A DNA stretch of 64,000 nt from Streptomyces sp. DH-12. GTDB lineage: Bacteria; Actinomycetota; Actinomycetes; Streptomycetales; Streptomycetaceae. Below are positions 55,111 to 62,861 of the stretch, one piece after another; the first letter of the stretch is position 1, and every line of letters begins with the position of its first letter. Below the pieces are notes generated by a model. That model had not been told where the DNA came from, did not search any database, and was given only the letters and a program-made list of their open reading frames with translations. The position numbers and the translations under genes are program-made. Location: contig NZ_PPFB01000001.1 of the NCBI RefSeq assembly GCF_002899455.1, positions 186,001-250,000 on the forward strand, in the 5' to 3' direction.

Positions 55111-56442
55111 ATGGACGCACTCGCCCAGGCGGCGCTCCGCGGTGCCACGCCCGAAGAACTGGCCGCCCTGCCGGTGCCCGACCGCTTCCGCGCGGCCCAC
55201 ACCCGCGCCGAGGACATCACGATGTTCGACGGTGTGGAGGACAAGGACGTACGCAAGTCCCTGCACGTCGGAGACGTGCCCATGCCCGAACTAGCGCCCG
55301 ACGAGGTGCTGCTCGCCGTGATGGCCAGCTCGGTCAACTACAACACCGTCTGGTCGGGCATCTTCGAACCGATCCCCACCTTCACCTTCCTCCAGGCGTA
55401 CGGGAAGCAGGGGCGCTGGCAGGCCCGGCACGACCAGCCGTACCACGTGCTGGGCTCCGACGCCGCGGGCGTCGTCGTCCGGGTCGGTGACGGGGTGCGG
55501 CGGTGGAAGGTCGGCGACCACGTCACCGTCAGCCCCGTCCAGGTCGACGACCAGGAGGCCGCCGCCCAGGACGACAGCATGCTCAGCGAGGGCCAGCGGG
55601 CGTGGGGGTACGAGACCAACTTCGGCGGCCTCGCCGACTACGCCGTGGTGCGCGCCAGCCAGCTCGTCCCCAAGCCCGGCCACCTCACCTGGGAGGAGGC
55701 CGCCTCCGCCACCGCCTGCGCCGGCACCGCCTACCGCATGCTCGTCAGCGACAACGGCGGCCGGATGAAGCAGGGCGACGTGGTGCTCGTCTGGGGCGCG
55801 GGCGGCGGCGTCGGCGCCTATGCCGTGCAGCTCGTCAAACAGGGCGGCGGCATCGCCGTCGGTGTCGTCAGCTCCGAGGAGAAGGCCCAGCGCCTGCGCG
55901 ACCTCGGCTGCGACGTGGTCATCAACCGCTCCGAGCTGGGCATCGGCGGCGGCGACGGCACCGACCCGCGGCAGGTGGTCGAGGCCGGGAAGCGGCTCGG
56001 CCGCATCATCCGCCGCGAGACGGGCGAGGACCCGCACATCGTCTTCGACTGCATCGGCCGCGCCACCTTCGGCATCTCCATGTTCGTGCTGCGCCGCGGC
56101 GGCTCCCTCGTCACCTGCGGTTCCAGCACCGGCTACCTCCACCAGTACGACAACCGCTACCTGTGGATGAAGCTGAAGCGGATCATCGGCTGCCACGGCG
56201 CCAACATGCAGGAGCAGTGGGAGAGCAACCGCCTCATCGACCTCGGCCGGATCATGCCCACCCTCTCGCGCTCCTTCCCGCTCGAGGAGATCGGCGAGGC
56301 CGCCCGCCTGGTCCAGAGGAACGCGCACATGGGCAAGATCGGAGTGCTCTGTCTGGCTCCCGCCCCCGGCCTCGGCGTCACCGACCCCGCCAAACGCGAA
56401 CGGCTCGGCGAGGACCGTATCAACCCGCTCAAGGGAGCGTGA
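55111..56442 (+). CDS. Crotonyl-CoA carboxylase/reductase family enzyme, divergent
   Basis: Family members reductively carboxylate 2-enoyl-CoA with NADPH and CO2 to give ethylmalonyl- or longer alkylmalonyl-CoA extender units. The 443-residue protein has SVNYNTVW, YHVLGSDAAG, AWGYETNFGGLADY, the NADPH loop VWGAGGGVGAYAV, and DNRYLWMKLKRIIG. Residues that bind CO2 in the Kitasatospora enzyme (Asn81, Phe170, Glu171, His365) correspond to Asn78, Tyr167, Glu168 and His362. Two segments differ from the S. coelicolor enzyme as I remember it: FDCIGRATF (usually FEHPGRETF) and CHGANMQEQWESN (usually SHFANYREAWEAN). The start is ATG behind AAGGAAGGATCAGGA. The next two genes overlap or nearly touch it and complete a C-C bond forming and reducing route, so an unusual extender for the hybrid PKS is likely. 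Confidence 0.9.
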   Translation: MDALAQAALRGATPEELAALPVPDRFRAAHTRAEDITMFDGVEDKDVRKSLHVGDVPMPELAPDEVLLAVMASSVNYNTVWSGIFEPIPTFTFLQAYGKQGRWQARHDQPYHVLGSDAAGVVVRVGDGVRRWKVGDHVTVSPVQVDDQEAAAQDDSMLSEGQRAWGYETNFGGLADYAVVRASQLVPKPGHLTWEEAASATACAGTAYRMLVSDNGGRMKQGDVVLVWGAGGGVGAYAVQLVKQGGGIAVGVVSSEEKAQRLRDLGCDVVINRSELGIGGGDGTDPRQVVEAGKRLGRIIRRETGEDPHIVFDCIGRATFGISMFVLRRGGSLVTCGSSTGYLHQYDNRYLWMKLKRIIGCHGANMQEQWESNRLIDLGRIMPTLSRSFPLEEIGEAARLVQRNAHMGKIGVLCLAPAPGLGVTDPAKRERLGEDRINPLKGA

Positions 56443-56445
56443 GAG

Positions 56446-57471
56446 ATGTCCGCATCCACCCGACCGCCGGAACCCGCCTCGGCGGGCATCCTGGCCACCG
56501 GCTCCTACGTGCCCGCCGCCGAGGTCACCAACGCGGAACTGGCCGCGCGCTTCGACGTCACCGAGGAGTGGATCGAGCGCAAGACCCACATGCTCACCCG
56601 CCGCTACGCGGCACCCGGCGAGGCCACCTCCGACATGGCCGTCCACGCGGCCCGCGCCGCCCTCGACCAGGCCGGCATCGGTGCCGACCGGATCGACTAC
56701 CTCATCGTCGCCACCACCACCCCCGACAGCGCGGTCCCGCCCGTCGCCACCCTCGCCCAGGAGGCGCTGGGCGCCCACCGCGCCGCCTGCTTCGACCTCA
56801 ACATCGGGTGCAGCGCGTTCGTCCACGCCCTCACCGTCGCCCAGGCCCTGCTGCAGATGCGCCCCGGCGCGCACGCCCTGGTGGTCGGCGCCGACACCTG
56901 GTCGCGGTTCACCGACCCCCAGGACCGCAGCACCGCCGTGCTGCTCGGCGACGCCGCCGGCGCCGTGGTGCTCGGGCCGGTCCCCGAGCCGTACGGCATC
57001 CTCGGCCACGACCTGCTGGGCCACGGCGCCGACGCGCCGCTCCTGGTCATCGACGCGGGCGGCAGCCGCCGCCCGGCCTCCCACGCGACCGTCGACGAGG
57101 GCGGCCACACGCTGCGGATGAACGGCCGCGGGGTCATCGAGTTCGTCATGACCCACGTCCCGCCGTCCATCAAGGAGGCTCTCGGCGCCGCCGGCGTCTC
57201 CCATGAGGAGGTGCGCCACCTCGTCCCGCACCAGGCCAACGGTGCCCTGCTCGGGCAGCTCGCCGCCGCGGCGGGCCTCCAGGACGCCACGCTCCACACC
57301 ACCCTCGAGCGGTACGGCAACTCCGGCGCCGCCTCCATACCCGTCACGCTCGACCACGCCCACCGCGCCGGCTCCCTCGCCGACGGCGACCTGGTCGTCC
57401 TCTCCGGCTTCGGCGGCGGCATGGCCGTCGGCACCTCCCTGCTGCGCTGGTACGCGGGGGGCGCGGGATGA
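56446..57471 (+). CDS. 3-ketoacyl-ACP synthase III (KASIII/FabH-like)
   Basis: This enzyme condenses an acyl-CoA with malonyl-ACP. The 341-residue protein keeps the whole catalytic triad: Cys122 in LNIGCSAFVHAL, His262 in VPHQANGALL, and Asn292 in RYGNSGAASIP. It also has the glycine-rich GFGGGMAVG end. It starts at an ATG three bases after the carboxylase/reductase stop, and its own stop overlaps the next gene start by four bases, so the three genes are translationally coupled. This points to a dedicated precursor route in which condensation by this enzyme, ketone reduction by the next, dehydration by an unlinked enzyme and reductive carboxylation by the previous one would make an alkylmalonyl-CoA. 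Supplying a starter acyl unit is the alternative role. Confidence 0.93.
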   Translation: MSASTRPPEPASAGILATGSYVPAAEVTNAELAARFDVTEEWIERKTHMLTRRYAAPGEATSDMAVHAARAALDQAGIGADRIDYLIVATTTPDSAVPPVATLAQEALGAHRAACFDLNIGCSAFVHALTVAQALLQMRPGAHALVVGADTWSRFTDPQDRSTAVLLGDAAGAVVLGPVPEPYGILGHDLLGHGADAPLLVIDAGGSRRPASHATVDEGGHTLRMNGRGVIEFVMTHVPPSIKEALGAAGVSHEEVRHLVPHQANGALLGQLAAAAGLQDATLHTTLERYGNSGAASIPVTLDHAHRAGSLADGDLVVLSGFGGGMAVGTSLLRWYAGGAG

Positions 57472-58334
57472 GCGCCCCGGCATTCGAGCGGATCGGCGTG
57501 CTCGGCGGCGGGCTGATGGGCGCGGGCATCGCCGAGGTGTGCGCCCGTGCCGGCGCCGAGGTCCGCGTCGTCGTCACCACGGAACGCTCGCGGGGCGCCG
57601 CCCGGGCCCGGCTGGAGCGCTCCCTCGGCGCCGCCGCGGCCAAGGGGCGGATCTCCCCGGAGGAGCACGAGACGGTGCTCTCCCTCGTCTCCTTCGGCAC
57701 CGAACTGGGCGAACTCGCCGACCGTCAGCTGGTCGTCGAGTCGGTCACCGAGGACGAGGCCACCAAGGTCAAGCTCTTCCGCCAGCTCGACTCCCTCCTC
57801 ACCGACCCGGACGCCGTCCTCACCACCAACACCTCCTCCCTGCCGGTCACCCGCCTCGCCGAGGCCACCGACCACCCCGAGCGCCTCCTCGGCACCCACT
57901 TCTTCAACCCGGTCCCCGTCATGCCCCTGGTCGAGATCACGGCGACGGCACACACGCCCCGGGAGACGGTGGCGCGCGTCTCCGAGTTCGTCACCGGGGG
58001 TCTCGGCAAGGAGGCGGTCCACTCCGCCGACCGCGCCGGATTCGTGGTGAACGCCCTGCTCGTCCCGTATCTTCTCTCGGCGGCCCGCATGGCCGAATCC
58101 GGTCATGCCGACGCCGCCGACATCGACAAGGGGATGACCCTGGGATGCGGCCACCCGATGGGGCCGCTCCGCCTCGCCGACCTCGTCGGCATCGACACCC
58201 TCCGGGCCGTCGCTGCCGGACTGTACGAGGAGAGCGGGGACCCGGCCTACGCGCCACCGGAGATCCTCACCCGGATGATGGAGGCCGGACACCGCGGCCG
58301 GAAGACGGGCCGCGGATTCCACACCTACACCTGA
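57468..58334 (+). CDS. 3-hydroxyacyl-CoA dehydrogenase (Hbd/FadB2-like)
   Basis: The 288-residue enzyme reduces a 3-ketoacyl thioester with NAD(P)H. It shows the dinucleotide fold IGVLGGGLMGAGIA at the N-terminus, NTSSLPVTRLA, THFFNPVPVMPLVEI (with the catalytic His) and GHPMGPLRLADLVGIDTL in the C-terminal helical domain. The length is usual for 3-hydroxybutyryl-CoA dehydrogenases. Its ATG overlaps the KASIII stop (ATGA). Together with the two genes before it, it forms a three-gene cassette like those that provide ethylmalonyl- or longer alkylmalonyl-CoA in other polyketide clusters. A C-rich, G-poor stretch of about 60 bases follows its stop. Confidence 0.93.
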   Translation: MSAPAFERIGVLGGGLMGAGIAEVCARAGAEVRVVVTTERSRGAARARLERSLGAAAAKGRISPEEHETVLSLVSFGTELGELADRQLVVESVTEDEATKVKLFRQLDSLLTDPDAVLTTNTSSLPVTRLAEATDHPERLLGTHFFNPVPVMPLVEITATAHTPRETVARVSEFVTGGLGKEAVHSADRAGFVVNALLVPYLLSAARMAESGHADAADIDKGMTLGCGHPMGPLRLADLVGIDTLRAVAAGLYEESGDPAYAPPEILTRMMEAGHRGRKTGRGFHTYT

Positions 58335-58404
58335 CGCCCCACCACCCCCGACCACCACACGCACCACCATCAACCCCCCTGAGCAACACCGAACAAGGAG
58401 AAAC

Positions 58405-59586
58405 ATGGCTCACATCGCCTTCTTCAACTTCCCGGCCGTCGGCCACGTCAACCCGACCCTCGGGGTGGTCGAGGAACTGGTGAAGCGGGGCCACCGGGTC
58501 ACCTGTACGGCCACGGAGTTCTTCGTCCCGGGCATCAAGGCCGTCGGCGCCACGCCGATCGTCTACGAGTCGCCCTTCGGCGAGTTCTACCGCAGCCCGT
58601 ACAACGAGGAGATGATGGCGGGCGAGGGCGTGCGGTGCCTCGACGAGGCCATCGCCCTCCACAAGCAGGTCAGCGGCTACTACGGCGAGGACCGCCCGGA
58701 CGTCGTCGTCCACGACTTCATGGCCTGGGGCGCCCGCTTCTATGCCGCCGAGCACGGCCTCCCCACCGTCCGCCTCTTCCCGTCCTACGGCGTCAGCGAG
58801 ACCTTCAACATCGCCGAGAAGTTCCCCTGGTCCGCCCCGGACGACCCCAAGATCCTGGAGATGGTCCAGCGGCTCACCGCCCTGCTGCCCACCTTCGGCC
58901 TCCCGGGCGACATGGGCGCCTTCGTCACCGACGTGGCGAAGACCGGGATCATCTTCCTGCCGCGCGAGTTCCACTACGAGGGCGAGACGTTCGACGAGCG
59001 CTTCGTCTTCGCGGGCCCCAGCATCAAGGACCGCTCCACCTTCCAGGGCTCCTGGGAGCCGAAGTCGGCGGACCGGCCCGTCCTGCTGATCTCCCTGGGC
59101 ACCGCCGCCACCGGCTGGTCGGAGTTCTTCTCCCTCGCGCTGCGGGCGTTCGGCGACTCCGACTGGGACGTGGTCATGGCCGTCGGCGACCACATCGACC
59201 CGGCCGAGCTGGGAGAGGTTCCGGCCAACTTCGAGATCCGGCGCCACGTGCCGCAGCTCGACGTGCTGCGGCACGCCCGCGTCTTCCTCACCCACGCCGG
59301 CATGAACAGCACCATGGAGTCCCTGTACCACGGCGTGCCCATGGTCGCCGTTCCGCAGATGAACGAGCAGCGCGCCAACGCCCTGCGCATCGAGGAACTG
59401 GGGCTCGGCCGCCACCTGCCGCGCGAGGAGGTCACCGTCGAGAGCCTGCGCGCCTCCGTGGACGCCGTCGCCGCCGACGAGGCTGTCGCCGAGCGCGTAC
59501 GCACCATGCAGGAGGCCCTGCGCTCCGTCGACGGGGCCGCCGTCGCCGCCGACGCCGTGGAGGCCCGCCTGGCCGCCACCGACTGA
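58405..59586 (+). CDS. Macrolide-type UDP-glycosyltransferase (MGT/OleD-like)
   Basis: This 393-residue GT-B glycosyltransferase belongs to the macrolide glycosyltransferase family. The N-terminus reads AHIAFFNFPAVGHVNPTLG, with His14 as probable base and Asp104 (VVHDFMAWG) as its partner. The donor-binding C-terminal half has LLISLGTAATG, PQLDVLRHARVFLTHAGMNS and MVAVPQMNEQRANA. Family members such as OleD and OleI use UDP-glucose and inactivate macrolides by adding glucose, protecting the producer. No activator partner gene (DesVIII-type) is present, which also argues against a deoxysugar transferase of the DesVII group. The ATG follows AAGGAG. A secreted glycosidase gene two genes downstream fits a matching removal step. 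The donor is inferred from the family, not from the pocket. Confidence 0.9.
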   Translation: MAHIAFFNFPAVGHVNPTLGVVEELVKRGHRVTCTATEFFVPGIKAVGATPIVYESPFGEFYRSPYNEEMMAGEGVRCLDEAIALHKQVSGYYGEDRPDVVVHDFMAWGARFYAAEHGLPTVRLFPSYGVSETFNIAEKFPWSAPDDPKILEMVQRLTALLPTFGLPGDMGAFVTDVAKTGIIFLPREFHYEGETFDERFVFAGPSIKDRSTFQGSWEPKSADRPVLLISLGTAATGWSEFFSLALRAFGDSDWDVVMAVGDHIDPAELGEVPANFEIRRHVPQLDVLRHARVFLTHAGMNSTMESLYHGVPMVAVPQMNEQRANALRIEELGLGRHLPREEVTVESLRASVDAVAADEAVAERVRTMQEALRSVDGAAVAADAVEARLAATD

Positions 59587-59602
59587 CCGGGCGTCCGGCC
59601 CG

Positions 59603-59645
59603 CGAGCAGCCCGCGCCCCCGCACCACCGGGGCGCGGGCTGCTCG
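59603..59645 (+). terminator. Strong GC hairpin after the glycosyltransferase gene
   Basis: A perfect 17-bp stem (59603-59619 with 59629-59645; core GAGCAGCCCGCGCCCC) closes a nine-base loop 16 bp after the stop. There is no T run, but the stability and place suggest the end of the preceding operon. The remaining 140 bp before the P450 start may carry a promoter, though no clear boxes were seen. Confidence 0.65.
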
Positions 59646-59788
59646 GCGTCCGGGCCCGTCCGCTCCTCCTGTACGCAGGCTCCAGTCCGCGTCTAGCCCG
59701 ATGGGCGAGTCTCAGACCGGACACCGGTGCGCGGCCCCATGCCCGCCCTCCGGTGGGCACCGCGAGCTTCCGCCCCGTTGGAGTAGAC

Positions 59789-60997
59789 GTGTCAAACTTC
59801 CCCCCCGGCCCGGTCAGGCTTCCCACCGAGCGGCCCTCCGCCTTCGACCCCCCCGCCGAACTGGCCGCACTGCGGGAGAAGTGCCCGGTCGCGCGGATGG
59901 ACTTCCCCGACGGGCACCAGGGATGGCTGGTCACCAGCTACCCCGAGGTGCGCTCCCTGCTGGCCGACCCCGAGTTCAGCGCCCGCCAGGAACTGCACCA
60001 CCACGCCCCCTACGACCACCCCTTCGGCACGGAGCCGATCCGGCCCGCGGAGCCCGGCTTCTTCATCGGGATGGACGCCCCCGAGCACAGCCGCTACCGG
60101 CGGCTGGTGGCCGGGCAGTTCACCAAGCGGCGGATCGCCCGGCTCGCCCCGCGCGTCGAGGAGATCGCCGAGGCGTGCCTCGACGCGATGGAGGCCGGCG
60201 GAACCCGGGAGGCCGACCTCGTCGAGCAGTTCGCCCAGCCCATTCCCGCGCTGGTCATCTGCGAACTCCTCGGCGTCCCGCTGGAGGACTCGGACCGCTT
60301 CCACGGCGCGATCCGCCGCTTCTTCCACCTCGGCTCCGACGGCGAGGAGTCCCGCAACGCCTACCTCGCCATCCTCGACTACGTCGGTGAACTGGTCGCC
60401 CGCAAGCGCGCCCGCCCCGGCGACGACATGATCAGCGGCCTCATCGGCCGCGAGGAGCTGAGCGACCAGGAACTCGCCGGGATCTCCCTGCTGTTGCTCG
60501 TCGCCGGCTACGAGACCACCGCCAACATGATCGGTCTCGGCGCCTACGCCCTGCTCACCCACCCCGACCAGCTCGCCCTGCTCCGCGAGGACGACTCCCT
60601 CGCCGACAACGCGGTGGAGGAACTGCTCCGCTACCTCCCCCTCTTCCGCTCCGGCGGCATGCGCGCCGCCACCCGCGACACCGAGGTCCTCGGACGCCAG
60701 GTCAAGAAGGGCGAATGCGTCGTCCTCTCCCTGGCCTCCGCCAACCGCGACCCCGCACGGTACGGCGCGGACGCCGACCGCCTCGACCTGCGCCGGTCCG
60801 CCACCGGCCACGTGGCCTTCGGCCACGGGCCCCACCAGTGCCTCGGCAGCCAGCTGGCCCGGCTGGAGATGCGGATCGCCTACACCGCGCTGCTGCGCCG
60901 GTTCCCCGGACTGCGGCTGGCCGTCCCGCCCGACGAGGTGCCGCTCCGCGACGACATGGTGATCCACGGGACGCACCGGCTGCCGATCGCCTGGTGA
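59789..60997 (+). CDS. Cytochrome P450 (second)
   Basis: The 402-residue P450 has the I-helix motif LLLVAGYETTANM, the K-helix EELLR and the haem loop VAFGHGPHQCLG with Cys351 as ligand. I chose the GTG at 59789, six bases after GGAG, over a GTG 12 codons earlier that lacks a ribosome binding site. The resulting MSNFPPGPVRLPTERP is a usual beginning for macrolide-pathway P450s (CYP105/107-like, by general resemblance). It lies between the glycosyltransferase and the secreted glycosidase genes, separated from the former by a strong hairpin. It probably hydroxylates or epoxidises one of the two polyketides. Redox partners are not encoded here. Confidence 0.93.
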   Translation: MSNFPPGPVRLPTERPSAFDPPAELAALREKCPVARMDFPDGHQGWLVTSYPEVRSLLADPEFSARQELHHHAPYDHPFGTEPIRPAEPGFFIGMDAPEHSRYRRLVAGQFTKRRIARLAPRVEEIAEACLDAMEAGGTREADLVEQFAQPIPALVICELLGVPLEDSDRFHGAIRRFFHLGSDGEESRNAYLAILDYVGELVARKRARPGDDMISGLIGREELSDQELAGISLLLLVAGYETTANMIGLGAYALLTHPDQLALLREDDSLADNAVEELLRYLPLFRSGGMRAATRDTEVLGRQVKKGECVVLSLASANRDPARYGADADRLDLRRSATGHVAFGHGPHQCLGSQLARLEMRIAYTALLRRFPGLRLAVPPDEVPLRDDMVIHGTHRLPIAW

Positions 60998-61080
60998 ACC
61001 GCGCTGCCCGCACGGGGGTTCCCGTCCATCCACCCACTCGACCGGGCCGGACCGAGCCGGCCGTACCTCAGGAAGCGAAA

Positions 61081-62721
61081 GTGACGATCTTCTCCAGGAA
61101 ACACGTGTTCAGAACGGGCGTGCTGACCGCCGCCCTCGCCCTGCTGAGCCCGCTCGCCATCGCGGCCGGGGACGACGAGTCCCATGACCGCCGCAGGCCC
61201 GCCGCGGTCTTCCCCGCCCCGGGCCCCCTGGCCGCCCCGTCGGGCAAGGGCGGATTCCGCTTCGGCGTCGCCAGCGCGGCCACCCAGATCGAGGACCGCA
61301 ACGAGAACACCGACTGGTACAAGTGGACCGCCCCGGAGCCCGAGGGCATGGCCCGCAGCCCCTTCGTGGGCGACGCCGTCCAGGGGTACACCCGGGCCGT
61401 CGAGGACATCGACCTCATCGAGGACATGAACCTCGACGCCTACCGCTTCAGCATCGAGTGGGCCCGCGTCGAGCCCGAGCGCGACCGCATCGACGAGAAG
61501 GCGCTCCAGCACTACAGCGACTTCATCGACGAGCTGATCGACCGCGGCATCCGCCCGATGATCACCGTCCACCACTTCTCCAACCCGGTATGGGTCGACG
61601 ACCCGGGAGACGCCGGCTGCGCCGCCGGCCCCTCCGACACCAACCTCTGCGGCCTCGACCACCCCGAAGGCGGCTCCCGGGTGGCCGAGGAGATGGCCGA
61701 GTTCGCCGGGCTGCTCGCCGAGCGCTTCGGCGACCGGGTCGACGAGTGGGTCACCGTCAACGAGCCCATGGTCTACATGCACTTCGCCCACGCCTTCGGC
61801 GCCGGCCCGCCCGGCAAGGCCAACCTGATCGGCGACTTCGACCGCTACATGGGGGCGCTGCGCAACCTCGTCGACGCCCACGCGCGGATGTACAAGGCGA
61901 TCAAGGCGGCCGACACCACCGACGCAGGCACCGGCGCCCCCGCGGCCGTCGGCCTCAGCATGAGCGCCAAGCAGTACGTACCCGTCCGCGACGGCAGAGT
62001 CAGCACCGAGCAGCGGGACGTCGACGCCGCCGGGCGCATGCAGCGCTACTTCGAGTGGAACGTCGTGGACGCCCTCTGGAAGGGCGGCTTCGACACCGAC
62101 CTCGACGGCGTCCACGACGAGCGGCACCCCGAGTGGCGGAAGACCCTCGACTTCCTCGGCATCCAGCTCTACGAGCGGATCGGCGTCTCCGACCCCGGCG
62201 AGGAGCCCTCGCCGGCCACCTTCCCCGCCGCCGACGCCGACGTGTGCAGCACCGCCCCCTGCCTGCCCCCGCTCGACGAGACCTACTTCGTCCCCGACAT
62301 GAACTACGAGACCGATCCGACCGGCCTCTACTCCGTCCTCAAGGACTACAGCGAGCGGTACGAGAACCTCCCGCTCACCGTCACCGAGTCCGGCATCGCC
62401 TCGGACTCGGGCAAGCGCCGCGCCGAGTTCGTCGTGCGCGCCCTGGAGCAGATCGAGAAGGTCCGCCGAGAGGGCGCCGACGTCCGGGGCTACTACCACT
62501 GGAGCCTCATGGACAACTTCGAGTGGCTCGGCGGCTACGGCGCCCGCTTCGGCCTCTACGCCGTGGACCGTACGACCATGGAGCGCACCCCCACCGAGGC
62601 GGCCGAGGTCTACGGCCGGATCGCCGGTGCCCGCGTCCTCTCCGCCGACCTGCGCCGGAGGTACGGCGGCCACGGGCCGATGACCCCGGAGCCCGGCGGC
62701 GCCGCGACCGCCACGCCCTGA
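61081..62721 (+). CDS. Secreted GH1 beta-glycosidase
   Basis: The chosen GTG follows AGGAAG and gives 546 residues. The N-terminus has a signal peptide: basic FSRKHVFR, hydrophobic TGVLTAALALLSPLAIA, then cleavage near AIAAG. The mature part is a family 1 glycoside hydrolase: FRFGVASAATQIED, FSIEWARVEPE, acid/base Glu228 in TVNEP, nucleophile Glu436 in TVTESG, and YYHWSLMDNFEWLGGYGARFGLY. There are two Cys-containing loops, as expected for an extracellular enzyme. Beside a macrolide glycosyltransferase this suggests removal of a protecting sugar outside the cell, the job done by OleR and DesR, which as far as I recall are family 3 enzymes. General sugar scavenging is the alternative. It is 84 bp behind the P450 gene and probably cotranscribed with it. 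Confidence 0.92.
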   Translation: MTIFSRKHVFRTGVLTAALALLSPLAIAAGDDESHDRRRPAAVFPAPGPLAAPSGKGGFRFGVASAATQIEDRNENTDWYKWTAPEPEGMARSPFVGDAVQGYTRAVEDIDLIEDMNLDAYRFSIEWARVEPERDRIDEKALQHYSDFIDELIDRGIRPMITVHHFSNPVWVDDPGDAGCAAGPSDTNLCGLDHPEGGSRVAEEMAEFAGLLAERFGDRVDEWVTVNEPMVYMHFAHAFGAGPPGKANLIGDFDRYMGALRNLVDAHARMYKAIKAADTTDAGTGAPAAVGLSMSAKQYVPVRDGRVSTEQRDVDAAGRMQRYFEWNVVDALWKGGFDTDLDGVHDERHPEWRKTLDFLGIQLYERIGVSDPGEEPSPATFPAADADVCSTAPCLPPLDETYFVPDMNYETDPTGLYSVLKDYSERYENLPLTVTESGIASDSGKRRAEFVVRALEQIEKVRREGADVRGYYHWSLMDNFEWLGGYGARFGLYAVDRTTMERTPTEAAEVYGRIAGARVLSADLRRRYGGHGPMTPEPGGAATATP

Positions 62722-62773
62722 GCCCGGCCTGAGCAGCGCCCGGCACGCACGGCCCCGACCGCACGCCCCGACC

Positions 62774-62813
62774 GCCCCGCCCCGCACGCCCCGACCGGGC
62801 GCCGGGGCGGGGC
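62774..62813 (+). terminator. GC hairpin after the glycosidase gene
   Basis: GCCCCGCCCCG (62774-62784) is complementary to CGGGGCGGGGC (62803-62813), with an 18-base loop. It lies in the 140-bp gap before the next PKS gene. No T run follows. Two copies of GCACGCCCCGACCG occur within the same stretch. Confidence 0.45.
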
Positions 62814-62861
62814 CGGGACGGTGCGGACCGACGAGAACCGACGAGCATCGAGGAAACGCAG

